Positions 1-9,889 of a DNA stretch of 60,505 nt are shown here, piece by piece. Under the pieces are notes generated by a model. That model saw only the letters and a list, made by a program, of their open reading frames with translations. It did no database searches and was not told the origin of the DNA. Numbering within the stretch: position 1 is the first letter of the stretch; the number at the start of each line of letters is the position of its first letter. The stretch is from Candidatus Gastranaerophilales bacterium (GTDB lineage Bacteria; Cyanobacteriota; Vampirovibrionia; Gastranaerophilales; Gastranaerophilaceae), in assembly GCA_944322975.1 (NCBI GenBank), contig CALUQS010000018.1, forward strand, positions 1 to 60,505. The letters run 5' to 3'. The position numbers and the translations under genes were made by a program.

Positions 1-2
1 AT

Positions 3-395
3 GACAATGCAATTTTTGACCCCAAATTTTCTGAATACTGGAAGTTTTGCGAGGTTATGAAAAATCCTATTTTTGACAGCCCTAACTGTAGAATGGATAG
101 TATGCTTGAAAAAGCTAAAAAAGTTTCAACAAAAGATATAAACAAAATGAAACTCTCATATTATAAAAATAAATTAAAACTTGCCGCAAAAAAGATGTTT
201 TCTGTTTACAACGAAAATAATCACAAAATATTTAAAATACTCGGATTAAAAATTAAGTTCAAATACCAAAAATTTTCTTTAAAAAAAGCGCTTGAGGACT
301 TAAAAAATCTGGAAATAAATAACAAAAACACTATAAATAATCTCAAAAATGAAATAAAAAACGAGATTGTAAAAATAAATAAAGAAACAGACTAG
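3..395 (+). CDS. C-terminal fragment of an unidentified surface-polysaccharide protein (cut by left edge)
   Basis: The frame is open from the first bases of the window to TAG at 393-395, so the start lies upstream. The visible 130 residues are lysine-rich. They contain the stretch IFKILGLKIKFK, which I have seen near the ends of bacterial glycosyltransferases and FkbM-type proteins, followed by a helical, coiled-coil-like tail (LKNLEINNKNTINNLKNEIK). No catalytic motif is visible. The next gene (FkbM) lies in the same reading frame and the frame stays open between them, so the TAG may split one original protein. Function unknown; a role in glycan assembly is inferred only from neighbours. Confidence 0.55.
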   Translation, partial: DNAIFDPKFSEYWKFCEVMKNPIFDSPNCRMDSMLEKAKKVSTKDINKMKLSYYKNKLKLAAKKMFSVYNENNHKIFKILGLKIKFKYQKFSLKKALEDLKNLEINNKNTINNLKNEIKNEIVKINKETD

Positions 396-464
396 ATAAA
401 AAAAGAGCTCTGCACTATAAAATCCTGTATAAGTACAAACTGTTATCTTTCAGGATTTGAAAAG

Positions 465-1358
465 ATGTTTGGCAAATATCTTTCAGACTACCCCTGTCTT
501 GGAAAACAACTGCAAAACCTCTTAGAATGCTTTGATTCTGATGACAAAACAAAAATTATATCAGACTTAAATAATACCTACGTCAGATACAAGTCTAACG
601 GAAAAATAACTTTTAATGATTTAATAGATTCACAGACAAAGCTTTTTATAGAAAAAAGAGATAAATATATGTCTCAAAAGGTGAAAAACGGTGACTACTG
701 GCAATTAGACAATTACAAACTTCCTGTTGATTTCTTTTTAAGTGAAGTTTTGTATTCAAAACTCGGACTCGATGATTTAAATAAAGACGTTTTTAATAAC
801 AGAGATATTATAGACGCAGGAGCCTGTATAGGTGATTCTTCAATTGTTTTATCAGACTACACCAACAAAAAAGTCTATGCTTTTGAACCGGAAGAAAAAA
901 ATTTCAGCCTGATGAAAAAAACAATAGAGCTAAACCAAAAACACAATATTGTTCCGGTAAAATGCGGACTGGGTGACAAAGAAGAAACCTTGTTTTTGAA
1001 TGAGAACTATAATCCCAATAATATCGGCGGGGCTTATATATCAGATGAAAATATTAAAAACGGAGAAACAGCCTATATTATCCCGTTAGATAAATACGTA
1101 AAAGAAAACAATCTTAACGTAGGGTTAATAAAAATAGACGTTGAGGGCTTTGAACAAAATGTATTGAACGGCGCTTATGAAACAATAAAAAGATGCCGCC
1201 CAACCTTGCTTGTTTCAATTTATCACAAACCTGAAGATTTCTTTAAACTAGCCCCAATGATTAAGCAATGGAATCTTGGGTATAAATTGAAATATGTCCC
1301 GCTATATACCTATAACGACTTTTTAGTGGAAACTATTGTTATAGCAGAACCTGTATAA
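465..1358 (+). CDS. FkbM family SAM-dependent methyltransferase
   Basis: 297 aa. Residues 115-124 (IIDAGACIGD) form the glycine-rich SAM-binding motif I, E141 in YAFEPEE is the ribose-binding acidic residue, and 221-230 (LIKIDVEGFE) plus SIYH at 251-254 are the FkbM family signatures. FkbM enzymes O-methylate sugars or other small acceptors; in a polysaccharide cluster a sugar of the surface glycan is the likely target. The first 110 residues are not typical of the family core. ATG 465 follows AGGA with suitable spacing. The frame upstream is open back to the TAG at 393-395, so the protein may once have been longer. The acceptor sugar cannot be told from sequence. Confidence 0.85.
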   Translation: MFGKYLSDYPCLGKQLQNLLECFDSDDKTKIISDLNNTYVRYKSNGKITFNDLIDSQTKLFIEKRDKYMSQKVKNGDYWQLDNYKLPVDFFLSEVLYSKLGLDDLNKDVFNNRDIIDAGACIGDSSIVLSDYTNKKVYAFEPEEKNFSLMKKTIELNQKHNIVPVKCGLGDKEETLFLNENYNPNNIGGAYISDENIKNGETAYIIPLDKYVKENNLNVGLIKIDVEGFEQNVLNGAYETIKRCRPTLLVSIYHKPEDFFKLAPMIKQWNLGYKLKYVPLYTYNDFLVETIVIAEPV

Positions 1359-1376
1359 ACCAAAAAGAGGAGAATA

Positions 1377-2480
1377 ATGAAAACACTGAGTCTTGTAATA
1401 CCTGTATACAACGAAGAAAAAACACTCAGAAACATTGTAGACGAGGTTTTAAAAATACAAACTGACGAAATAAAACTCGAACTTGTGCTTGTTGATGACT
1501 GTTCAAGTGATGACAGCTATAATATCGCGCAAAATATCGCAAAAGAAATTCCCTGTGTAAAAGTGTTTAAACACGAAAAAAACATGGGCAAAGGTGCTGC
1601 GCTAAGAACAGGATTTCTTGCTGCAACCGGCGATTATATCGGCATTCAAGATGCAGATTTGGAATATGACCCAAAGGACTATTTAAAACTGATAAAGCCG
1701 CTGATGGAAGACAAAGCGGATGTGGTATACGGCAGCAGATACCTAAAACCGGACACAAGAAGAATTCTGTATTTCTGGCACACATTTATGAACAAAGGGC
1801 TCACCCTTTTAACAAATATGTACACAAACCTTGATATTACAGATATGGAAACCTGCTATAAACTCTTTAAAAGAGAGGTTATACAAACAATTGCACCAAA
1901 ATTAAAAGAAAATCGCTTTGGTTTTGAACCGGAAGTAACAGTATATGTCGCCCAGGGTAAATACAGGGTATACGAATGCGCAATAGCTTATAACCCCAGA
2001 ACTTTTGAAGAAGGGAAAAAGATAGGTGCAAAAGACGGGCTGCGTGCGTTGTATTGCATACTCCACTACGGAGCGCACACTGCGCCGATTCCTATGCAGT
2101 TTATTCTCTACCTTTTCATCGGCGGTGTTAGTGCGTTAGCCAACATATTCCTGTTTTTGCTTTTCATAAATTCTGACCTAAGCTTGTTTTTAAGCGTTGG
2201 CGCTGCCTTTGTAATCTCAGCAATGATAAACTATATTCTTTGCATATTGCTGCTGTTTCGCCACAAAGCTCACTGGAGTGCTTTTGGTGAAATTATGACT
2301 TATATTGTGACCCTTGTCATTATGGGCTCAATAGATTACGGGTGCACTTACGGACTTATTGCAATCGGATTAAGCAATTTCTGGGCAAAAGCAATTTCAA
2401 GCGTTATAGGAGTTATCGGTAATTTTCTGTTAAGAAAATATTTCGTATTTTTAGAATCGGAGAAAAAACAAAATGTATAA
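1377..2480 (+). CDS. Family 2 glycosyltransferase fused to a GtrA-like membrane domain
   Basis: 367 aa in two parts. Residues 4-230 are a DPM1/GtrB-type GT-A domain: LVIPVYNEEKTL, LVLVDDCSSDD around 37-47, GKGAALRTGF 71-80 and the metal-binding DAD at 92-94. Residues 241-360 hold four hydrophobic segments of GtrA type. Such enzymes load a sugar from a nucleotide donor onto undecaprenyl phosphate, and GtrA proteins are thought to flip the product across the inner membrane. The fusion joins both steps. RBS GAGGAG precedes ATG 1377. The stop overlaps the next gene by 8 bp, so the two are translationally coupled and the downstream GT39-like protein is a plausible user of the lipid-linked sugar. 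Confidence 0.88.
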   Translation: MKTLSLVIPVYNEEKTLRNIVDEVLKIQTDEIKLELVLVDDCSSDDSYNIAQNIAKEIPCVKVFKHEKNMGKGAALRTGFLAATGDYIGIQDADLEYDPKDYLKLIKPLMEDKADVVYGSRYLKPDTRRILYFWHTFMNKGLTLLTNMYTNLDITDMETCYKLFKREVIQTIAPKLKENRFGFEPEVTVYVAQGKYRVYECAIAYNPRTFEEGKKIGAKDGLRALYCILHYGAHTAPIPMQFILYLFIGGVSALANIFLFLLFINSDLSLFLSVGAAFVISAMINYILCILLLFRHKAHWSAFGEIMTYIVTLVIMGSIDYGCTYGLIAIGLSNFWAKAISSVIGVIGNFLLRKYFVFLESEKKQNV

Positions 2481-4005
2481 AATAAATAAAGAGTTAGTTT
2501 TGGAAAAATTAAAAAAAATAAATTTAACATACCTGATTACAGGGCTTATAATCCTTTGCGGGATAATTTTAAGGTTAAAGGTCTATTTTTATAATCAATC
2601 GTTTTATGGAGATGAGGGCAGTTTAGGCTTTAATATATTACAAAAATCATATCTGCAACTTTTTGAACCATTAGATATATTGCAGGTTGCCCCCCCGTTT
2701 TTCATGATTGTGTGCAAATTCATTCTCAATATTTCACATCAGATTGATAATTTTGAAATGAGAGATATGATGCTCAGATTATTTCCTTGCTTATGTTCGA
2801 TAATATCATTGCCGTTATTCTCATACCTTATTCATAAAATGTTCAATAATCGTTATATGACTTGGATTTGCAGTGCAATGCTTGCATTTAATGCTGTAGC
2901 TATTAATTATACTCAAGTATTCAAACAATATACATGTGAAATAATGTTCACAATAATTCTGCTAATTGTATTTCACTCCTTAAACATAAAAACAGTTTCT
3001 TATAAAAATTGTTGGTTATATTCTCTGCTTTTAGTAATCGCACCTTGGTTTTCAAATCCGGCATGGTTTGTTATGGCAGGTGGTTTTTTAGTAATTATCC
3101 TTGATATGATAAAAAATAAATATTACGAAAAACTAAAACTAGGTATTTTATTCATTCCTGTCTCTATCAACTTTTTAATCTGGCTATTTATATACTACAA
3201 TCCAGTACATAAAGAACTATATAGAGGAATGTTTGATTATTGGAATAATGTCAAACCTGCATTTTTATCATTACATAACTTTTCACACATGTTTGTTGAT
3301 AAAATGCAAAATTTTATAGTATTTCCATACTCTAAACTACTATTTGTGTTCTTAATTGGTAGTATTATAATCTTATTTGCCAACAAAGAATTCAAAAATA
3401 GTTGTAAGTACTTGGTGTTAATTCCTATTTTATTATGCATAATCGCAAGCTTTTTAAAACACTACCCTTTTGAGCGACGAGTAATATTATTTTTGTTACC
3501 AATATTTATAATTTTATATGCTCAAATAACTTTATTATTAAAAAATAATAAAATCACAACATTTATTCTATGTCTGTTTTTAATATTTATAAGCATAGAT
3601 AAAATTTCTTATTCAGCAAAAAGATATACCTTTTTAAAAACAAATTTTAGAAATAGTGCCTATATATTAAAAAATTATGCACCTGATTTTTCTAATGTTT
3701 TTATTACTTTAGATACACCATATAAATATTATTTTAACTATAATATCAAGCATAATAATAAACTTTTTTATGAAAGGTACAACCAAAATTTTGAAGATTC
3801 AACATTTCCTCAAAAATTAAAAAAATTACCCATAAATGATTATTGGATAGAACACAATTATCATGTAAATCACTATAACTTCGGGCCCAAACTCAAAGAG
3901 TACCTTTACAACGACCCTCATTTAAAGGTCATTCAAGAATGGACAGCGCCATACGACGAAAACATATACCTCATCCACTTCAAAAAAATTAAAGATTACC
4001 ATTAA
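2473..4005 (+). CDS. Polytopic GT-C (GT39/ArnT-like) glycosyltransferase
   Basis: 510 aa with about ten hydrophobic segments. After the first one, residues 46-50 read GDEGS, matching the acidic DE motif in the first periplasmic loop of GT-C enzymes such as PMT and ArnT, which take sugars from polyprenyl phosphate donors. The C-terminal 120 residues are soluble and unrecognised. The gene starts inside the upstream GT2-GtrA gene (ATG 2473), so that enzyme may make its donor. The coding sequence is more AT-rich than ugd just after it and has long A/T runs in its second half, which suggests acquisition as part of a variable surface cluster. Acceptor unknown. Confidence 0.7.
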   Translation: MYKINKELVLEKLKKINLTYLITGLIILCGIILRLKVYFYNQSFYGDEGSLGFNILQKSYLQLFEPLDILQVAPPFFMIVCKFILNISHQIDNFEMRDMMLRLFPCLCSIISLPLFSYLIHKMFNNRYMTWICSAMLAFNAVAINYTQVFKQYTCEIMFTIILLIVFHSLNIKTVSYKNCWLYSLLLVIAPWFSNPAWFVMAGGFLVIILDMIKNKYYEKLKLGILFIPVSINFLIWLFIYYNPVHKELYRGMFDYWNNVKPAFLSLHNFSHMFVDKMQNFIVFPYSKLLFVFLIGSIIILFANKEFKNSCKYLVLIPILLCIIASFLKHYPFERRVILFLLPIFIILYAQITLLLKNNKITTFILCLFLIFISIDKISYSAKRYTFLKTNFRNSAYILKNYAPDFSNVFITLDTPYKYYFNYNIKHNNKLFYERYNQNFEDSTFPQKLKKLPINDYWIEHNYHVNHYNFGPKLKEYLYNDPHLKVIQEWTAPYDENIYLIHFKKIKDYH

Positions 4006-4060
4006 ACAACAATTTTTTCTTGTGCTAAAATAAAGTAAACGATAAACAGGAGTAAACAAC

Positions 4061-5389
4061 ATGAAAATATGCGTTATAGGAACAGGTTACGTGGGTCTGG
4101 TTGCGGGCACATGCCTGGCTGAGATGGGCAATGACGTTATCTGCGTCGACAAAGACACAGACAAACTCGCCAAGTTAGAACAGGGAATTATCCCGATATA
4201 CGAACCCGGATTAGAAGAACTCATTAAAGTTAATGTTTCTGAAAACAGATTGTCCTTCACAAACGACCTTGATTCTGCCGTAAAAAAATCGCTGGTTTGC
4301 TTTATTGCAGTAGGAACCCCTCAGGGCGAAGACGGTTCTGCTGACTTGCAGTATGTTTATGATGTAGCAAAATCAATCGGAAAAGCTTTAAACGGCTATA
4401 AAGTTATAATCGACAAGTCCACTGTCCCTGTCGGCACAGCAGAAAAAGTTACAGAGATAATCAAATCTCAAACAAACGAAGAATTTGATGTTGTCTCTAA
4501 CCCTGAGTTTTTAAAACAGGGCGCCGCTGTTGACGATTTTCTAAAACCGGACAGAGTTGTTATCGGCTCAAACTCTCACAGAGCAACAGAAATCATGCAG
4601 GAACTTTACGCACCGTTTTTGAGAACAGGCAACCCCGTTATTATCATGGACGTTAAGTCGGCAGAAATGACAAAATATGCGGCTAATTCCTTCTTGGCTG
4701 TAAAAATTTCTTACGCCAACGAAATCGCTAATATTTGCGAAAAAGTAGGCGCTGACGCTGAAATGGTAAGAATCGGCATGTGCGCCGACAAACGTATCGG
4801 CTCACAGTTCTTATTCCCCGGGCTTGGATATGGCGGAAGCTGTTTTCCTAAAGACGTTAAAGCATTGTTAAAAACAGCTAAAGACTTTGGCTGCGACTAC
4901 CAGCTTTTAGAATCTGCAGACAAGGTTAACAAACTGCAAAGACAAATATTTATTGACAAAATCATTAAACGTTTCGGCGAAAACCTGTCAGGCAAAACAT
5001 TTGCAATATGGGGCCTCGCTTTTAAACCCAAAACAAATGATATGAGAGAAGCACCTGCTATCACTATCATCAACGCCCTTTTACAAAGAGGAGCAAAGGT
5101 TCAGGCATATGACCCGAAAGCCTTTGATTGCGCGGAAATGATTTTCGGCAGCAAGATAACTTACGCAAAATCAGCATACGACGCACTTAAAGAAGCCGAT
5201 GCTCTCTTGCTTTTAACAGAATGGAACGAATTCAGACGTCCGGACTTTGACAGAATCAAAGACCTGTTAAAAACACCTGTTATCTTCGACGGAAGAAATC
5301 AATATGACGCCAAAAGGCTTATTCAAAGAGGTTTTGAATACACATGCGTCGGGAAAAACACAAACAGCAAACATCCGGTGTGCTGTTAA
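4061..5389 (+). CDS. ugd: UDP-glucose 6-dehydrogenase
   Basis: 442 aa, normal length. It oxidises UDP-glucose to UDP-glucuronate with two NAD+. GTGYVGL at 7-13 binds NAD, NPEFLKQG at 148-155 and K205/N209 line the active site, and C261 in GGSCFPKD is the catalytic cysteine. The C-terminal UDP-binding domain includes WGLAFKPKTNDMREAP. RBS CAGGAG lies before ATG 4061. It ends the surface-polysaccharide cluster and probably supplies uronic acid precursors for capsule or LPS. A strong terminator follows directly. Confidence 0.96.
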   Translation: MKICVIGTGYVGLVAGTCLAEMGNDVICVDKDTDKLAKLEQGIIPIYEPGLEELIKVNVSENRLSFTNDLDSAVKKSLVCFIAVGTPQGEDGSADLQYVYDVAKSIGKALNGYKVIIDKSTVPVGTAEKVTEIIKSQTNEEFDVVSNPEFLKQGAAVDDFLKPDRVVIGSNSHRATEIMQELYAPFLRTGNPVIIMDVKSAEMTKYAANSFLAVKISYANEIANICEKVGADAEMVRIGMCADKRIGSQFLFPGLGYGGSCFPKDVKALLKTAKDFGCDYQLLESADKVNKLQRQIFIDKIIKRFGENLSGKTFAIWGLAFKPKTNDMREAPAITIINALLQRGAKVQAYDPKAFDCAEMIFGSKITYAKSAYDALKEADALLLLTEWNEFRRPDFDRIKDLLKTPVIFDGRNQYDAKRLIQRGFEYTCVGKNTNSKHPVCC

Positions 5390-5403
5390 TAAAACAAAGA
5401 TTA

Positions 5404-5434
5404 AAAAAGCTCTCTTATTTAGAGAGCTTTTTAT
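5404..5434 (+). terminator. Rho-independent terminator after ugd
   Basis: An 11-bp stem (AAAAAGCTCTC / GAGAGCTTTTT) with a 7-nt loop and a T run, 14 bp after the ugd stop. It closes the polysaccharide operon. Confidence 0.85.
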
Positions 5435-5533
5435 TATACCTTGGCGAAAAAATTAAAACTGCGCATATATTAAGCATATTATCCTCATTTCGTATGATAC
5501 GATTAATGTATAATCAGGTATAATTAAGGTATT

Positions 5534-8500
5534 ATGTTACAAGAAGCTACAAAAATTATTCAGTCGGCATTTCACGACAGTTTTATTAAAAGATTAAGTT
5601 TATATTTACATGACTGCGTAAGAGAAGAAGTTCAAAGCTCTACATTTCGCAACCTGAAACAGGACAAAGACAACAAATGGATTTTTATAAAAGGCGATGA
5701 AGCTCTGTTCACCAAATTTGATGAACCCTTGCATTTAGACGGTTCTGACAGCGATTTAACAGAGCTGATGATTCAAAGCGAAATGAGTCAGAAGGATAAA
5801 TACCTTATCTACGGTCATTTGTTTCTTGTCGGGAAAAACTCCCGTACCAAAAGAAGTAATGAATTTTTGACCCCGCTTTTATATGCACCCTGCAAGCTCG
5901 AAAGAGAAGGTATGAGTATTACATGCACTCTTCAAGACGATGTGTTGTCACTGAACACCGGTGCACTCACTGCATTAATGAGAAAAAGCGACGATGAAGA
6001 CGAAATGGAACATATGTTAGACGGACTTCTGGAAGTAGTTCCGGAATTGCCGCTTACTCAGGAAAAATTGGATATCTTTTTAACTACGCTGAAATCCATT
6101 TTGCCGGATGTTGAAATCTCGTTAAATCACGAAGACGACGCGAATGAAAATTATGTAAAAGACGACGCTGCGGATAATTTTTATCACAAAATTGATTCAG
6201 AAAATATAGACGATTTTATAGAAGACACAAATGCGCCAAAACCTGTTATGAAACTCGATAAAGTTTCTATAACAAGCCAGAGTGCAGTTATTTTGACAAA
6301 ACGTCCGTCTATTACAGCCGGTGTGTTGCATGAACTTACACAAATAGCGGAAAAGCCCAGCGGCGTATTTAGAGAAACAGCCCTGTCCGTAGTAAATGAA
6401 GAATACCTGAGAGGGACAGGCAAGCTGTTTGAAAAATCCGGCAAAGAACCAAAAGATATGACGGATTTTTGTGCGGTAACTCCGCTGTCTTTAAGCGATT
6501 CTCAGGCAGATGTTATAAAAAAAATTGAACAAAATACGCTGCTTGCAGTTTACGGCCCGCCCGGAACGGGAAAATCTCAAACAATAGTAAACCTTGTCGC
6601 GCACCTAGTTGCTAACGGAAAGACAGTGCTTGTTGCCTCAAGAATGGACAAGGCAGTAGACGTTGTAGCCCAAAGACTCAACGAACTCGGAGCCCCTTTT
6701 CTGGCACTCAGAGCCGGCAGACTTAATTATCAAAAGCAGCTCAGCTTCCAGCTGCAAGACCTTATTGCAAACAAAATCGACATTGATACAGGCTACGACG
6801 ATGCCATACTCGTTGATGTTGATGATATGTACGAACTTTTAGGAGCAATAAGAGAGCTTGAAAATAAATGCGAAAAAATACTTGAGCTTGAAAAAGAATG
6901 GCATGCAATTATAAAGAAAAAAACTTCTTTAGAAACTGATTTGGGAGAAAAAGAGTTTATAAAACACAACCTTAAAAAAGACGAGGTTGATGAAATAAAA
7001 AAAGTACTTTCAAGCATAGAAAAAAATCTGGAAAAATCAGGATTATTCACCTCAATTGCTAACACGATGTCGGCAATGAAACTGAAAAAAATCCTCGGTG
7101 TAAACAGCCTGCCGTCAGATCCGGATTCTATAATGCGTCTTTCTCTGGAACTTCAGATATCAGAGATGGAATGCAATGCAAGAATGACAGAAACAAGGAT
7201 TCACAAAATAGGTAATATTCACCAGCTACTCTCGCAAATCAAAGACCTAAAGAAAAAACAACGCTCACTTGCTGTTGATATTCTAAAAAACAAACGAAGA
7301 GAATCACTCAAAGGACTTTTAAGAGATCAGGTAAAACGCCAGAGACTCATTATTCATACAAAAGCTATTGTTGAAAGAAAGAAAAACCTCCAGAACAGAC
7401 TTCTGGAAGAAGAGGATTTTAACCCTCTTCTAGAAGCGTTCCCCTGCTGGTGTCTGACTACTTATGCAGTATCAGGCTCTTTACCGATGAAACCGGGGCT
7501 TTTTGACGTCGCTATTATAGATGAGGCGTCTCAATGCGATATTGCAAGCTGTTTTCCGATACTGTTCAGAGCTAAAAAAGCAGTAATTGTCGGCGATGAC
7601 AAACAACTGCCGCATCTTTCCTTCTTAGAAAAAGCAAAGGAACAGTCCTTCTTAAGCCAGTACAATATTCCCGATAAATACCAGCTTATGTGGAGATTCC
7701 GCACAAACTCCATGTTTGACCTTGCAAATTACTATTCAACAAACCCTGTTTTGCTTGATGAACACTTCAGAAGCAGCTACCCTATTATTCAATTCAGCAA
7801 TCAGGAGTTTTACGGTAACAGAATACGTATAATGACAAAAAATGCAGGAACTGATGATGTATTAGAACTGCATATTGTAACAGACGGCAAAGTAGATTCC
7901 GACGCAACACGCAACATGCCGGAGGTCGAGGCGGTTTTAAAAAGAGTGCACGAACTCATACTAGCCGATGAAGGAAACGACGAACACCCTGTATCAATAG
8001 GGATAATCTCGCCATTTAGAGGTCAGGTAGATTTAATATCCAAAGCCCTGAGACAGGTGCTGACAGAATCAACCATAAGAAAACACCAGATAGAAGTAGG
8101 CACGGCACACACTTTTCAGGGGGATGAAAGAGATGTGATGATACTTTCATGGGCTGTGGCAGAAAACAGTTTTGTCCAGAGCCTGACCTTCCTGCAAAAG
8201 CCTAATCTTTTTAACGTTGCAATAACACGTGCGCGCAAAAAACTAATATGTTTCATCTCAAGAGAGCCCAAAGGGCTGCCGCCGGGGTTGTTAAAAGATT
8301 ATCTGGAATATATCCAAAAATATCTTGACTGTGCAAAAGATGATGAATTTCAGAAAAACAAATATAAAAACGATTTTGAAAAAGAGGTTGCTCAGGTCTT
8401 AATTATGGAGGGACTTGAAGTACACGCAGGCGTTGAAGCCGCCGGTGTATTACCCGACCTGCTTGTTAAAGACCCTGAAACAGAGGTAGAAATAGTCGTT

Positions 8501-8668
8501 GAAATCGACGGCGTTGATGATAACGTTAAAGAAAAAATGAACGACACAAAAAAACAAACTATTCTTGAGCGCGCAGGCTATAAAGTCACAAGAATCTCTT
8601 ACCGCGAATGGCAGCACAGTTCACAGGCATGTGTTGACAGAGTTAAAAGACTTATTACAGAAATTTAA
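5534..8668 (+). CDS. Large SF1 (Upf1-like) helicase with C-terminal PD-(D/E)XK/Vsr-like nuclease domain
   Basis: 1044 aa. Walker A is GPPGTGKS at 341-348, followed by motif Ia; Walker B is IIDEASQ at 661-667; then GDDKQLPHLSF (motif III), GTAHTFQGDERDV (motif V) and NVAITRARKKL (motif VI). This is the COG1112/AAA_11-12 type of SF1B helicase. Residues 420-620 are a helical insertion. The last 110 residues hold PDLL (D975) and VVEIDG (E990, D992) followed by a basic helix, the layout of DUF559/Vsr-like nucleases. Residues 1-300 are unrecognised. It is a single-gene transcription unit between two terminator-like hairpins. Helicases joined to such nucleases are known from anti-phage proteins (for example Hhe), but a repair or RNA role is also possible. 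Confidence 0.85.
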   Translation: MLQEATKIIQSAFHDSFIKRLSLYLHDCVREEVQSSTFRNLKQDKDNKWIFIKGDEALFTKFDEPLHLDGSDSDLTELMIQSEMSQKDKYLIYGHLFLVGKNSRTKRSNEFLTPLLYAPCKLEREGMSITCTLQDDVLSLNTGALTALMRKSDDEDEMEHMLDGLLEVVPELPLTQEKLDIFLTTLKSILPDVEISLNHEDDANENYVKDDAADNFYHKIDSENIDDFIEDTNAPKPVMKLDKVSITSQSAVILTKRPSITAGVLHELTQIAEKPSGVFRETALSVVNEEYLRGTGKLFEKSGKEPKDMTDFCAVTPLSLSDSQADVIKKIEQNTLLAVYGPPGTGKSQTIVNLVAHLVANGKTVLVASRMDKAVDVVAQRLNELGAPFLALRAGRLNYQKQLSFQLQDLIANKIDIDTGYDDAILVDVDDMYELLGAIRELENKCEKILELEKEWHAIIKKKTSLETDLGEKEFIKHNLKKDEVDEIKKVLSSIEKNLEKSGLFTSIANTMSAMKLKKILGVNSLPSDPDSIMRLSLELQISEMECNARMTETRIHKIGNIHQLLSQIKDLKKKQRSLAVDILKNKRRESLKGLLRDQVKRQRLIIHTKAIVERKKNLQNRLLEEEDFNPLLEAFPCWCLTTYAVSGSLPMKPGLFDVAIIDEASQCDIASCFPILFRAKKAVIVGDDKQLPHLSFLEKAKEQSFLSQYNIPDKYQLMWRFRTNSMFDLANYYSTNPVLLDEHFRSSYPIIQFSNQEFYGNRIRIMTKNAGTDDVLELHIVTDGKVDSDATRNMPEVEAVLKRVHELILADEGNDEHPVSIGIISPFRGQVDLISKALRQVLTESTIRKHQIEVGTAHTFQGDERDVMILSWAVAENSFVQSLTFLQKPNLFNVAITRARKKLICFISREPKGLPPGLLKDYLEYIQKYLDCAKDDEFQKNKYKNDFEKEVAQVLIMEGLEVHAGVEAAGVLPDLLVKDPETEVEIVVEIDGVDDNVKEKMNDTKKQTILERAGYKVTRISYREWQHSSQACVDRVKRLITEI

Positions 8669-8697
8669 GCAAATTTGTCAGATTTAGCCGTATTTGA

Positions 8698-8733
8698 GTA
8701 AAACAGATTGCAATATTTTATCACCTGTTTTAC
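8698..8733. terminator. Hairpin between the convergent helicase and ald genes
   Basis: Perfect 9-bp inverted repeat GTAAAACAG / CTGTTTTAC with an 18-nt loop, placed between two convergent stops. The T tracts are weak, so a bidirectional terminator is likely but not certain. Confidence 0.4.
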
Positions 8734-8741
8734 ACAATTTC

Positions 8742-9863
8742 TTAAAATCCTATTAACATAGATAATTCTGAATACGGTTTTTCCAGAGTCTTTGCAACAT
8801 CAGAATTTGTAAGTTTGCCCTGAAAAGTATTAACGCCTTTATAAAGTTCGGGTGTCGATTTTACAGCAGCTATAAAACCTTTGCTAACAAGTTTAAGGAT
8901 ATATGGCAAAATATAATTGTTTAAAGATATAGTTGCTGTTCTTGCTACACAGCTGGGGATATTAGGCACTGCATAATGTACAACACCATATTTTTCAAAA
9001 ACAGGTTTATCTAAAGATGTAGGTTCTTTTATTGTTTCAATAATTCCGCCTTCATCAATAGACACATCCACAATAACCGAGCCTTTTTTCATCGTCTGAA
9101 CCATATAATCTTTTACAAGAACAGGGGTCTTTTCAGAACGTGCAAGCACAGCACCAATGACAATATCCGCCTCTTTTATAAATTTTTCAAGGTTATAATC
9201 ATTGCATATAACGGTATTAATTTTTCCGGCAAATTCTTTATCAATTTCTCTCAACTTGTTAGGACAAATATCCATCACAACAACATTTGCACCTAGCCCG
9301 TATGCAACTTTTGCCGCATTAGACCCCACAACACCTGCACCAATAATAAGTACAGTAGAAGGATATACACCAGGAACTGCGCCTAAAAGCTTACCAACTC
9401 CGCCAAAATCACAGCCTAAATATCTTCCTGCTATATGTACCGACATCTTTCCGGCGATTTCACTCATGGGAGAAAGCAAAGGCAGAGAACCATCTTCTTT
9501 TTCTATGGTTTCATATGCTATTGCAGTAATTTTTTTCTTCAAAAGAACATCCAGCAAATCAGGTTCAACCGCAAGGTGAAAATATGTGACCACAGTCTGC
9601 CCGTTTTTAAGCATATCATATTCAGATTTTTGAAGTTCTTTTACTTTGACAATAACTTCTGATTTTTCATAAATCTCCTGAGCAGAATCAAGTATCCCGG
9701 CACCTGCACTCACGTACATTTCATCACTAAAACCTATTTTTTCACCCGCACCTTTTTGAATATACACAACATTATCGTTATCTATCAAGGTTTTAACAGA
9801 CGACGGTATTAATGATACCCTGTTTTCACACGGTTTAACTTCTTTAGGCACACCAATAATCAT
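8742..9863 (-). CDS. ald: Alanine dehydrogenase
   Basis: 373 aa, full length. It interconverts L-alanine and pyruvate plus ammonia with NAD. MIIGVPKEVKPCENRV is the usual start; R15, K75 and H96 fall at the known substrate-binding and catalytic positions, and GAGVVGSNAA at 176-185 is the NAD fold. A perfect AGGAGGT precedes ATG 9863. It lies 26 bp after pyrF on the same strand, so the two may be cotranscribed, although they have no direct pathway link. Confidence 0.96.
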   Translation of the reverse strand: MIIGVPKEVKPCENRVSLIPSSVKTLIDNDNVVYIQKGAGEKIGFSDEMYVSAGAGILDSAQEIYEKSEVIVKVKELQKSEYDMLKNGQTVVTYFHLAVEPDLLDVLLKKKITAIAYETIEKEDGSLPLLSPMSEIAGKMSVHIAGRYLGCDFGGVGKLLGAVPGVYPSTVLIIGAGVVGSNAAKVAYGLGANVVVMDICPNKLREIDKEFAGKINTVICNDYNLEKFIKEADIVIGAVLARSEKTPVLVKDYMVQTMKKGSVIVDVSIDEGGIIETIKEPTSLDKPVFEKYGVVHYAVPNIPSCVARTATISLNNYILPYILKLVSKGFIAAVKSTPELYKGVNTFQGKLTNSDVAKTLEKPYSELSMLIGF

Positions 9864-9889
9864 TAATACCTCCTGTTTATTAAAATTAA

